In this document: positions 6,967 to 12,003 of the stretch, in pieces | Numbering within the stretch: position 1 is the first letter of the stretch | Layout of the letters: the number at the start of each line of letters is the position of its first letter | Notes under the pieces: model-generated | Told to the model about the DNA's origin: nothing | The model's database searches: none | The model's input: the letters and a program-made list of their open reading frames with translations, nothing else | Source: Firmicutes bacterium CAG:124 | GTDB taxonomy: Bacteria; Bacillota; Clostridia; Oscillospirales; Oscillospiraceae | Assembly: GCA_000432135.1 (NCBI GenBank) | Contig: HF990565.1 | Coordinates: forward strand, 3,597 to 19,368 | Reading direction: 5' to 3' | DNA length: 15,772 bases | Made by a program: the position numbers and the translations under genes

Positions 6967-7833
6967 TCAGCTGATGGATACGACGAACTGCCAGACCGGC
7001 TCTGCCAGAAAAAAGCCCAGCGCAGCCGAGCAGACGTTGGCGCACAAGCCGCACAGGAACGCGCGGCGCTTTGACCGGCCCCTGAGTGCGGCGCGGTAAA
7101 TAAACGCCTCCAGCAGCGCGATCACCAGCTCTGCCGGGAAGAAGAGCATGAAATATCCCGGCCCGACGCCATTGTTGACGGCGAACAGCGCGAAATACCC
7201 GTGCAGCAGCCCCTGCGTCACGAGATTGACGAGCAGGAACGGCTTCCAGTTTTCTTTCAGCTTGAACCCGAACAGGAGCAGCACCACAAGCTCGATCAGA
7301 ATCGTCGGCACAAACGTCGCGGCGAATTGCAGCAGATACCCCACGGACTGCAAAGGCGGCTTTGCCGTTTTCGCCGTCCAGTCGACCGTGACGGAGGACT
7401 GCAGCGTCCTGCGCGTCAGCACATCCGACAAAAACGTCTCGCCGGAGGCCGTGACCATCAGAATGCGGTATGTCTCCGGAACGCCGTAGTAGCGGAAGCT
7501 GTGCAGCATCGCGCCGGAGCCGTCCGGCTCGCCCGTCAGCTCGCCCCAGATGGGTGCGCGCGTGGAACCCTGTGCAATGCAGGCGTGCCAGCCTGACGGA
7601 ACAGCCGCGCGGAGCGCGGCCAGCAGCGCCGGGTCAAGCTCCCGCTCGTCCAGGTCATAGAGATTTTTCGCCCAGTCGCCCGTGTCCAGCAGATCGAGAT
7701 AATACTCCTCCTGCGGCGGCTGCTCGACCCGGACGACCAGCTGCGGCTTGGGGCCGAAGTCGGCGAAGACTGCTGTGGTCAGCAGCAGAAGCACGGCGAG
7801 CAGGAGCGAAAGTCTTTGCAAGAAGCGTTTCAT
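6967..7833 (-). CDS. Exported membrane protein of unknown function, DFGPKP N-terminus
   Basis: A 288-residue protein I cannot assign. ATG 7833 is chosen because AAAGGAG is ~6 bases upstream; the in-frame TTG at 7851 lies before that site. It starts with a clear signal peptide (basic MKRFLQR, then a Leu/Ala-rich core to ~25, likely cleavage after VFA), so the mature protein would begin with DFGPKP, an N-terminus I have seen in uncharacterised Clostridia proteins. A soluble extracytoplasmic domain of ~135 residues follows, then four hydrophobic segments at ~162-185, ~192-212, ~217-240 and ~258-283. It starts 21 bases after the SDR gene and shares its transcript; two terminators follow. An envelope role is plausible but unproven. 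Confidence 0.75.
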   Translation of the reverse strand: MKRFLQRLSLLLAVLLLLTTAVFADFGPKPQLVVRVEQPPQEEYYLDLLDTGDWAKNLYDLDERELDPALLAALRAAVPSGWHACIAQGSTRAPIWGELTGEPDGSGAMLHSFRYYGVPETYRILMVTASGETFLSDVLTRRTLQSSVTVDWTAKTAKPPLQSVGYLLQFAATFVPTILIELVVLLLFGFKLKENWKPFLLVNLVTQGLLHGYFALFAVNNGVGPGYFMLFFPAELVIALLEAFIYRAALRGRSKRRAFLCGLCANVCSAALGFFLAEPVWQFVVSIS

Positions 7834-7854
7834 TTTTTTCTCCTTTGTCAAGTG

Positions 7855-8586
7855 TTACGTGATGACGAAGCCTCCGTTGACAGGCAGAACCTGCCCGGTG
7901 ACAAACTCTGCGTCTGCCAGATAGACCATCGCCCGCGCGATGTCCTCCGGCGTGCCCAGCCGCTCGATGGGCGTCTGCTGCCGCAGACCCTCCATAACGC
8001 TGGGGTCTACGTGCGCGCACATATCGGTCTGGATGACGCCCGGCGCGACGGCGTTCACGCGGATGCCGGACGGCCCCAGCTCCTGCGCCAGCGCCTTGGT
8101 CAGAGCGAGGATCGCGCCCTTCGTCGCCGAATACGCCGCCTCGCACGACGCGCCGATCTGCCCCCACATGGAGCTGACGTTGAGGATGCAGCCGGACTGC
8201 TGCCGCAGCATATGGGGAAGGGCTGCGCGGATGCAGTAAAACGCGCCGTCGACGTTGACGGCAAACAGCCTGTGCCAGCGTTCGGGTGTGATGGTGTTGA
8301 TGAGCGCATAATCCGCGATCCCGGCGTTGTTGATGAGAAGATCTGTGCCGGGAAGCCGCGCGAACGCGGCGTTCACCGCCGCCTCGTCCGCAACGTCGCA
8401 GCGGACGGCAAGCGCGCCGGTCTCGGCGGCGGCCGCCCCCGCCTTTTCGCGGGTCGCGGCGGCGCCAGCCGCCGCCTTTTCGTCTTCCTTTTCATAGAAA
8501 AACGCGACCCGGTCACCGCGCGCGGAAAACGCGCGCACGGCTGCGGCCCCGATGCCGCGCGAGCCGCCGGTAATCAAAACATTCAT
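7855..8586 (-). CDS. SDR-family NAD(P)-dependent oxidoreductase (FabG-like)
   Basis: Cytosolic classical short-chain dehydrogenase/reductase of 243 residues, the usual size. Cofactor motif TGGSRGIG (6-13), NNAG in the middle of the fold, catalytic Ser139 (in NVSSMWG), Tyr152 and Lys156 (YSATK), and the PG motif (VAPGVIQT) after strand 6. The nearest well-known relatives are 3-oxoacyl-ACP reductases (FabG), but no fatty acid genes are near, so the substrate is open. GAGGAG 6 bases before ATG 8586 fixes the start. Residues 36-46 and 47-57 are an imperfect tandem duplication (EKAAAGAAATR / EKAGAAAAETG), inserted where the fold runs from strand 2 into the next helix. A strong hairpin (8598-8627) lies between the S1 gene and this one. 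Confidence 0.9.
   Translation of the reverse strand: MNVLITGGSRGIGAAAVRAFSARGDRVAFFYEKEDEKAAAGAAATREKAGAAAAETGALAVRCDVADEAAVNAAFARLPGTDLLINNAGIADYALINTITPERWHRLFAVNVDGAFYCIRAALPHMLRQQSGCILNVSSMWGQIGASCEAAYSATKGAILALTKALAQELGPSGIRVNAVAPGVIQTDMCAHVDPSVMEGLRQQTPIERLGTPEDIARAMVYLADAEFVTGQVLPVNGGFVIT
8416..8481 (-). repeat. 33-bp tandem duplication inside the SDR gene
   Basis: Units 8449-8481 and 8416-8448 differ at 5 of 33 positions by my base-by-base comparison. Both begin GAAAAGGCG on the - strand and stay in frame, adding 11 Ala-rich residues. Confidence 0.7.
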
Positions 8587-8597
8587 AAATAGCTCCT

Positions 8598-8627
8598 CGC
8601 CCCGGCGCGGCTGACCGCTCCGGGGCG
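8598..8627 (-). terminator. Strong hairpin between the S1-domain gene and the SDR gene
   Basis: Stem CGCCCCGG/CCGGGGCG (8598-8605 with 8620-8627), one mismatch, 4 more bp and a 4-base loop. On the - strand it has no U-tract and stops just before the SDR Shine-Dalgarno, so it may be a pausing, processing or partial termination element and not a full terminator. On the + strand TTTT follows one base after it, but no + strand gene enters here. Confidence 0.4.
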
Positions 8628-8635
8628 TTTTCCGG

Positions 8636-9064
8636 TTATCGTTTTCTGGTCTTGGTCTTGTGGTCGGAATAGGCGCGGATGGAGGACATTTTGCTGTCCG
8701 ACTCGGACATGAACTGCTTGAGCATATCGTCGAACGATTTCTGCTGCGGCGCGGACGGCTGCTGCCGGTTCGGCTGCGCCTGACGCTGCTGGAAGCTGCC
8801 GCGCGGGCGCTGGGTCTGCTGCCGCGTGGGCGCAGGCAGGGTGCGCTTGATGGAAAGATTGATCTTTCCGCCTTCCAGTCCGATGACCATGACCTTGACA
8901 GTCTGGCCCTCGGTCAGATACTCGTGCAGATCGCTCACATAGGCGTGCGCGACCTCGGAAATGTGGACAAGTCCGGTCGTGTTTGCGTCCAGCGCGACGA
9001 ATGCGCCAAATTTGGTCAGGCTCTTGACAGTTCCTTCAACAATTTCTCCAACCTTCAACTGCAT
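8636..9064 (-). CDS. S1 RNA-binding domain protein (YabR-like)
   Basis: A 142-residue RNA-binding protein. Residues ~4-72 are one S1/OB-fold domain (VGEIVEGTVKSLTKFGAFV, then GLVHISEV and INLSIKR), like B. subtilis YabR, which occupies the same place after divIC. Residues ~75-110 are a Gln/Pro/Arg-rich, presumably disordered linker, and the tail has an acidic helix (FDDMLKQFMSE) ending in a basic TKTRKR. I start it at 9064, since AGGA lies 7 bases upstream and the S1 strand begins right there; the in-frame ATG at 9085 would add seven residues. It follows divIC by 26 bases. YabR-type proteins are thought to act on RNA or ribosomes; the exact role is unknown. Confidence 0.87.
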   Translation of the reverse strand: MQLKVGEIVEGTVKSLTKFGAFVALDANTTGLVHISEVAHAYVSDLHEYLTEGQTVKVMVIGLEGGKINLSIKRTLPAPTRQQTQRPRGSFQQRQAQPNRQQPSAPQQKSFDDMLKQFMSESDSKMSSIRAYSDHKTKTRKR

Positions 9065-9090
9065 CTTTCTATCCTGGTCCCCCATTTTGT

Positions 9091-9369
9091 TTAGTCACCG
9101 ACATCTTCAAAGACGATCTCACCCTCTGATACCATGCCGAGTTGGTCGCGCGCGACCTGTTCCAGCCCCTCGGGCGTGTCGAGCGCGTCGATCGAGCTCT
9201 GCAGGCGGTCATTTTCCTGCTGTGTGCTTGCGATGGAGCTTGTCAGCCCGGCAGCCTCTGCTTCCTTTTCGCTGATCTGGGAGCGAAGGCGCACCAGGGT
9301 AACAGTGGCGTACACAACAAGGATCAGAATCACCAGCTTGACCAGCAGAGACGACTTGACGAATTTCAT
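9091..9369 (-). CDS. divIC: Septum formation initiator DivIC/FtsB family
   Basis: Small bitopic division protein of 92 residues. It has a short basic cytoplasmic N-terminus (MKFVKSSLLVK), one membrane helix at ~8-27, then an extracellular coiled coil (~28-65, heptad-like LRSQISEKEAEA and QQENDRLQSSIDAL) and a short distal segment LEQVARDQLGMV that is the conserved end of the FtsB/DivIC domain. In B. subtilis DivIC works with DivIB and FtsL in the divisome at the septum. The order yabP-yabQ-divIC-S1 is as in B. subtilis. AAGGAG about 11 bases before ATG 9369 serves as ribosome site. The gene overlaps the long reading of yabQ by 161 bases and has a likely promoter within yabQ's 3' end. Confidence 0.88.
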   Translation of the reverse strand: MKFVKSSLLVKLVILILVVYATVTLVRLRSQISEKEAEAAGLTSSIASTQQENDRLQSSIDALDTPEGLEQVARDQLGMVSEGEIVFEDVGD

Positions 9370-9835
9370 TCCGGCGTCTGCTCCTTTCCAGTTGTGCGTG
9401 TTTCCAATCGAGAATATGCTTACAGGTCATTGTACCCCATTTTCGGAAGCTTGCAAAGAGGGTTTTTGAAATTTTTTTGAGAAATTTCAAAAAAAAGCGC
9501 ACAGGAGCGAACAGCGTCCGCAAAATCCGCCCCAGCAGACGGAAAAGTCCCCGGAACACGCGCAGCATAAGCGGGCTGAGCGTCAGGAAATACAGAACGG
9601 CGGTCAGAAATACGGCGAGGAACACATACAGCCGGAACTGCCCCTGTCCCGCCGTGAGCGCGAAGGACAAAAACGAGGCCGTGAGCAGCAGGCCGAACAG
9701 CGCGTCCGCCGCAAGTCCCGTCCGCGGGCAAAGCTGCCGCAGCGCACGCAGCAGATCGTAGGCCAGACACAGCCCCAGCCCCAGCAGCGCTCCCTGCGCA
9801 AAGGTCAGCGCCTGCGCCGAGACAGGGATCTCCAT
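9209..9835 (-). CDS. yabQ: Spore cortex biosynthesis protein YabQ
   Basis: Membrane protein required for spore cortex formation in B. subtilis, where it sits in the forespore outer membrane region. The N-terminal part is typical: three membrane segments at ~8-27, ~40-60 and ~66-88 with the conserved AYDLLRALR after TM1, then a basic region with many Phe, Leu, Arg and Lys (~90-135). The start ATG overlaps the YabP stop (TGATG). In frame, the ORF continues to 208 residues, running 161 bases into divIC; the last ~50 residues have no YabQ character. A -1 shift at the T8 run (9496-9489) would instead end the protein at 9420 at about 138 residues. Either the long tail is real, or a frameshift (natural or sequencing) hides the true end. 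Confidence 0.82.
   Translation of the reverse strand: MEIPVSAQALTFAQGALLGLGLCLAYDLLRALRQLCPRTGLAADALFGLLLTASFLSFALTAGQGQFRLYVFLAVFLTAVLYFLTLSPLMLRVFRGLFRLLGRILRTLFAPVRFFLKFLKKISKTLFASFRKWGTMTCKHILDWKHAQLERSRRRNEIRQVVSAGQAGDSDPCCVRHCYPGAPSLPDQRKGSRGCRADKLHRKHTAGK
9433..9460 (-). promoter_or_regulatory. Possible internal promoter for divIC
   Basis: On the - strand TTGCAA, a 16-bp spacer and TACAAT lie at about 9452-9425, inside the 3' part of yabQ and ~50 bases before divIC. A housekeeping promoter here would let divIC and the S1 gene be expressed in growth while yabP/yabQ are sporulation genes. The -35 is only 4 of 6. Confidence 0.4.
9463..9493. repeat. AT-rich 12-bp inverted repeat in yabQ
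   Basis: Perfect arms TTTTTGAAATTT (9463-9474) and AAATTTCAAAAA (9482-9493) with a 7-base loop, in a coding region that is otherwise GC-rich. Its upstream end on the - strand overlaps the T8 run that could serve as a slippery site. Confidence 0.7.
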
Positions 9836-10122
9836 CAGCCGAACAGGCGGGCGAAAAAGCCGCCGCGCGGGATATCGTCCTCATACGAGATCGCGTCGAC
9901 GCTCCCGTCGACCAGGACCTGCCCGCCGTCGATGGACAGCTGCTGCAGATGCAGTCCCTGTCCGCGGATGGACATCGGGCCGCGCGTGGAGGTCAGAAGG
10001 ATCTCCGTGTCGTCAAAGCTTTCGACCTCCAGAACGCCTGTGATGGAAAGACGGCTGCGCGAGTCGAGCGTCAGCCGGTGCGGCTGCTGGGCAAGATTCG
10101 TTTCGATCAGCGCCTGCTGCAT
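9835..10122 (-). CDS. yabP: Sporulation protein YabP (YabP/YqfC family)
   Basis: A 95-residue protein of the YabP/YqfC family, expressed in the mother cell under sigma-E in B. subtilis and found only in endospore formers. The body has the family's beta-rich pattern: HRLTLDSRSRLSITGV, then VESFDDTEILLTST and a repeated strand pattern around IRGQGLHLQQLSI. The start at 10122 is set by AAAGG 8 bases upstream; the in-frame ORF to 10200 adds 26 residues with no ribosome site. Its stop overlaps the YabQ start. It follows rqcP by 87 bases, a gap that could hold a sporulation promoter: CATACCCG (10151-10144) with an AT-rich TATATAT about 15 bases upstream loosely resembles sigma-E elements. Confidence 0.88.
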   Translation of the reverse strand: MQQALIETNLAQQPHRLTLDSRSRLSITGVLEVESFDDTEILLTSTRGPMSIRGQGLHLQQLSIDGGQVLVDGSVDAISYEDDIPRGGFFARLFG

Positions 10123-10143
10123 GGTATCATCCTTTCTTCTGTC

Positions 10144-10176
10144 CGGGTATGCCGGCTTCTCCCTACATATATACGC
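10144..10176 (-). promoter_or_regulatory. Tentative sigma-E-like promoter for yabP-yabQ
   Basis: On the - strand an AT-rich GTATATAT box is followed about 15 bases later by CATACCCG, loosely like the sigma-E pattern (ATATT, 14-15 bases, CATACA). The -35 match is poor; the known sigma-E control of yabP in B. subtilis is the main reason to mention it. Confidence 0.25.
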
Positions 10177-10209
10177 AGGAAACAGGATCGTATGCAGCAA
10201 TATGATCCG

Positions 10210-10449
10210 CTATATTTCGCGGTACATGGCCGCCGCGTCGTCCTTGCGCACGGCCTCGGCCACGGCGAGCACCTCGACCGTAACGGTCCGTGCGCCGAAG
10301 GCGATGGAAATATGATCGCCGACCTTCACGTCATAGCTGGCCTTGGCCGACTTGCCGTTGACCGTCACGCGGGTATTGTCGCAGGCCTCGTTCGCGACCG
10401 TGCGGCGCTTGATGAGGCGGGAAACCTTCAGATATTTATCAAGTCTCAT
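10210..10449 (-). CDS. rqcP: S4-domain ribosome quality control protein RqcP (YabO)
   Basis: A 79-residue RNA-binding protein consisting of one S4 domain. The motif RLDKYLKVSRLIKRRTVA (2-19), then RVTVNGKSAKAS and VKVGDHISI, is nearly identical in pattern to B. subtilis RqcP/YabO, which binds stalled 60S-type (50S) subunits together with RqcH and helps add alanine tails to stalled nascent chains. Length and position upstream of yabP also match. AAAGG stands 8 bases before ATG 10449. The leader contains a short hairpin (10464-10480). It is driven by a near-consensus promoter that diverges from the adenosine deaminase promoter, and is the first gene of the cluster leading to yabP, yabQ, divIC and the S1 gene. 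Confidence 0.93.
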   Translation of the reverse strand: MRLDKYLKVSRLIKRRTVANEACDNTRVTVNGKSAKASYDVKVGDHISIAFGARTVTVEVLAVAEAVRKDDAAAMYREI

Positions 10450-10463
10450 GCTGTCTGCCTTTC

Positions 10464-10480
10464 TGCCGGAGGCTCCGGCA
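10464..10480 (-). other. Leader hairpin upstream of rqcP
   Basis: Palindrome TGCCGGAG-g-CTCCGGCA (17 bases) within the predicted rqcP leader, close to its 5' end. As RNA it can form a 6-bp stem with a 5-base loop. It could stabilise the mRNA or be a protein-binding dyad. Confidence 0.4.
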
Positions 10481-10493
10481 ATGTGTTTCTGTT

Positions 10494-10523
10494 ATCATAC
10501 CGCGAACCGCCGCTCTGTGTCAA
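10494..10523 (-). promoter_or_regulatory. Promoter of the rqcP-yabPQ-divIC cluster
   Basis: On the - strand: perfect TTGACA (10523-10518), 18-bp spacer, TATGAT (10499-10494; 5 of 6). Initiation near 10487 gives a ~37-base leader. It points away from the add promoter, with 36 bp between the two -35 boxes. Confidence 0.7.
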
Positions 10524-10559
10524 CGTCCGGAAGCGCTTTGCTGTCTGAGGATTTTGCGG

Positions 10560-10588
10560 TTGACGGCCCGTGCAGCGGCAGCTACAAT
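10560..10588 (+). promoter_or_regulatory. Promoter of the adenosine deaminase gene
   Basis: TTGACG (10560-10565), 17-bp spacer, TACAAT (10583-10588), initiation near 10595, just before the Shine-Dalgarno AAAGGAG (10602-10608). Confidence 0.7.
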
Positions 10589-10616
10589 AAAAGAAAAACG
10601 CAAAGGAGAATCTGCA

Positions 10617-11621
10617 ATGGACGTAACGCGAATCCCGAAGATCGAGCTGCACCTGCATCTGGACGGCGCAGTGCCGCCGGAGACGATGTGGCGCATGGCG
10701 CAGGAAAAGCACGTTTCGCTGCCGGTGGACACGCTGGACGAATTTTACGCCTGGCTGGTCAAGACGGCGGACTGCCGCGACGTGAATACCTATCTTGCCC
10801 GCTTTGAGCTGCCCCTGCAGCTCATGCAGGATGCGCCAGGCATCACGCGCATCACCTATGACGTGCTCACGACGCTTGCGCGGCAGGGGCATATTTACGA
10901 CGAGCTTCGCTTCGCGCCGCAGCTGCATATGCGTGCCGGATTGCGGCAGCAGGACGCCATCGAGGCCGTGCTGGCCGGGCGGGAGCAGGCGCTGCGCGCC
11001 TTCCCGGACTATCGCTGCGGCATTCTGCTGTGCTGTATGTGCATCGGCCCGGAGACGGCCAACATGGCGGAAAACCTTGAAACCGTGCGGCTGACGCAGG
11101 AATATCTCGGCTCCGGCGTTGTGGGGATGGACTTGGCGGGCGCGGAGGGGATCGTCCCGCTGCGAAATTTCCACCCGATTTTCGACCTGGCGCGGGAGCT
11201 GGGCCTGCCCTTCACGTGCCACGCGGGCGACTCGCAGGGGCCGGACACCGTGCGGGACGCGCTGGACTTCGGCGCGAAGCGTATCGGGCATGGCCACCAT
11301 ATTTTTGACGATCCCACGCTCTGGCAGCGTGCGATTCAAAACGGCGTCACGCTGGAGATCTGCCCGACGAGCAATATCCAGTGCAAAACACAGCCGTCCT
11401 ATGCGCAGCACCCGGCGAAAAAGCTGCTGGACGCCGGGCTGCGCGTGTGCATCAGCACCGACAATATGACCCTCGCCGCCGTGACGCTCGAGGATGAGTA
11501 CCGGCACTGCGTCGCGGACATGGGCTTTGCGCCGGACGATCTACGGACCATGGCCCGCTTCGCGCTGGACGCTGCGTTCCTGCCGGAGCAGGAGAAGCGG
11601 GAGCTGGCTGGGAAATTTTAA
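10617..11621 (+). CDS. add: Adenosine deaminase
   Basis: Cytosolic zinc enzyme that deaminates adenosine and deoxyadenosine to inosine and deoxyinosine in purine salvage; 334 residues, the usual bacterial size. Zinc ligands and catalytic residues are all visible: His12 and His14 (ELHLHLDGA), catalytic Glu177 (MDLAGAEG), His202 (TCHAGD), the His of GHGHHIFDD, and Asp282 (STDNM). Asn283 stands where the mammalian enzyme has a second Asp; TDN is common in bacterial members. SNIQ and CPTS are also present. The start is fixed by AAAGGAG 8 bases before ATG 10617; the ORF extends further upstream into the promoter. No clear terminator follows, so read-through into the YolD-like gene is likely. Adenine deaminase is less likely given the GHGHH pattern. 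Confidence 0.95.
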   Translation: MDVTRIPKIELHLHLDGAVPPETMWRMAQEKHVSLPVDTLDEFYAWLVKTADCRDVNTYLARFELPLQLMQDAPGITRITYDVLTTLARQGHIYDELRFAPQLHMRAGLRQQDAIEAVLAGREQALRAFPDYRCGILLCCMCIGPETANMAENLETVRLTQEYLGSGVVGMDLAGAEGIVPLRNFHPIFDLARELGLPFTCHAGDSQGPDTVRDALDFGAKRIGHGHHIFDDPTLWQRAIQNGVTLEICPTSNIQCKTQPSYAQHPAKKLLDAGLRVCISTDNMTLAAVTLEDEYRHCVADMGFAPDDLRTMARFALDAAFLPEQEKRELAGKF

Positions 11622-11629
11622 ATTAAAAC

Positions 11630-11645
11630 AAATATTCGAATATTT
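11630..11645. promoter_or_regulatory. 16-bp perfect palindrome, possible operator
   Basis: AAATATTCGAATATTT, perfect two-fold symmetry, one base upstream of the -35 of the YolD-like gene. It does not match the Gram-positive LexA box (GAAC-N4-GTTC), the BlaI box, or Fur/PerR boxes. It may be an operator for an unknown repressor or an AT-rich UP-like element. Confidence 0.5.
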
Positions 11646-11646
11646 C

Positions 11647-11676
11647 TTGACGCATCCACCTCCTCTGTGGTACACT
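11647..11676 (+). promoter_or_regulatory. Promoter of the YolD-like gene
   Basis: TTGACG (11647-11652), 18-bp spacer, TACACT (11671-11676; 4 of 6). Initiation would be near 11683, giving a leader that keeps the Shine-Dalgarno but drops the left arm of the surrounding inverted repeat. Confidence 0.6.
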
Positions 11677-11693
11677 TGCCGCAGAGGAGGCGG
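11656..11693 (+). repeat. Inverted repeat enclosing the -10 box and covering the Shine-Dalgarno
   Basis: Arms 11656-11670 and 11679-11693 pair at 13 Watson-Crick positions plus one G-T, with one mismatch; the core CCTCCTCTG/CAGAGGAGG is perfect. The 8-base loop (11671-11678) is the -10 hexamer plus two bases, and the right arm is the ribosome-binding site AGAGGAGG. Confidence 0.85.
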
Positions 11694-11700
11694 ATATCAT

Positions 11701-11943
11701 ATGCTGAGTGAACAGGAGCTTTTGGAGATGGAGCGGCCTGTCTCCGCGCGCCATGCGCCGATGCGGCGGTGCGACCGCGCGGCACAGTTTGCGCCGTTCG
11801 CCGCCTTGAGCGGCTTCGGCGAGGCTGTGCAGGAGGCCGGACGGCTGGCGCGGGAGCGGATCGAGTCCGCTGAGCGCTCTGACAAGCTGCCGGACGACGC
11901 GTTTTTTGATTTTGATCCCGATTTTATGGACGGGATGCCTTGA
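11701..11943 (+). CDS. Short YolD-like protein
   Basis: An 80-residue protein. ATG 11701 is used because GGAGG (11686-11690) stands ten bases upstream; the open frame continues upstream only as a shadow of add. The stretch HAPMRRCDRAAQFAPFAALSGF at ~19-40 (given here in one name, split as RRCDRAAQF and APFAALSGF) plus EAVQEAGRLARERIE resembles the N-terminal part of YolD-like proteins of Clostridia, where DRAAQFSPFAAL is strongly conserved. Those proteins are usually ~130 residues and encoded beside a Y-family DNA polymerase (UvrX/DinB) in SOS or mobile-element contexts. Here the C-terminal half is missing, replaced by an acidic tail (DDAFFDFDPDFMDG), and no polymerase is near. Its TGA stop is inside the -35 of the next operon. 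Function unknown. Confidence 0.75.
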   Translation: MLSEQELLEMERPVSARHAPMRRCDRAAQFAPFAALSGFGEAVQEAGRLARERIESAERSDKLPDDAFFDFDPDFMDGMP

Positions 11944-11968
11944 CAAACTTACTCTACAGATGTAGAAT
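11940..11968 (+). promoter_or_regulatory. Promoter of the blaI-blaR-type operon
   Basis: Perfect TTGACA (11940-11945), 17-bp spacer, TAGAAT (11963-11968; 5 of 6). The first BlaI-type operator covers the spacer and the first half of the -10, so repressor binding would exclude RNA polymerase. Confidence 0.85.
11954..11965. promoter_or_regulatory. BlaI/MecI-type operator 1
   Basis: CTACAGATGTAG, an inverted repeat matching the BlaI/MecI/CopY core TACA-N-ATGTA, extended by T/A on both sides. It overlaps the promoter's spacer and -10. Confidence 0.87.
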
Positions 11969-11977
11969 GCAGATATA

Positions 11978-11989
11978 CTACAAATGTAG
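11978..11989. promoter_or_regulatory. BlaI/MecI-type operator 2
   Basis: CTACAAATGTAG, 24 bp centre to centre from operator 1 and just after the predicted start of transcription, running up to the Shine-Dalgarno. Paired operators are usual for bla/mec control regions. Confidence 0.87.
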
Positions 11990-12003
11990 AGGAATGATAT
12001 ACC

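Noticed and set aside
7846..7851. TTGACA before the exported protein gene as a -35 box
   Set aside because: No -10 lies at the right distance; the bases are part of the spacer and Shine-Dalgarno region between two co-transcribed genes.
10446..11507. A 353-codon open frame on the - strand opposite adenosine deaminase
   Set aside because: It has no ribosome site or family motifs and mirrors the coding pattern of add, whose active-site residues are all present.
11630..11645. SOS (LexA) box for the YolD-like gene
   Set aside because: YolD genes are often SOS-controlled, but the palindrome lacks the GAAC-N4-GTTC pattern, so I do not call it LexA.
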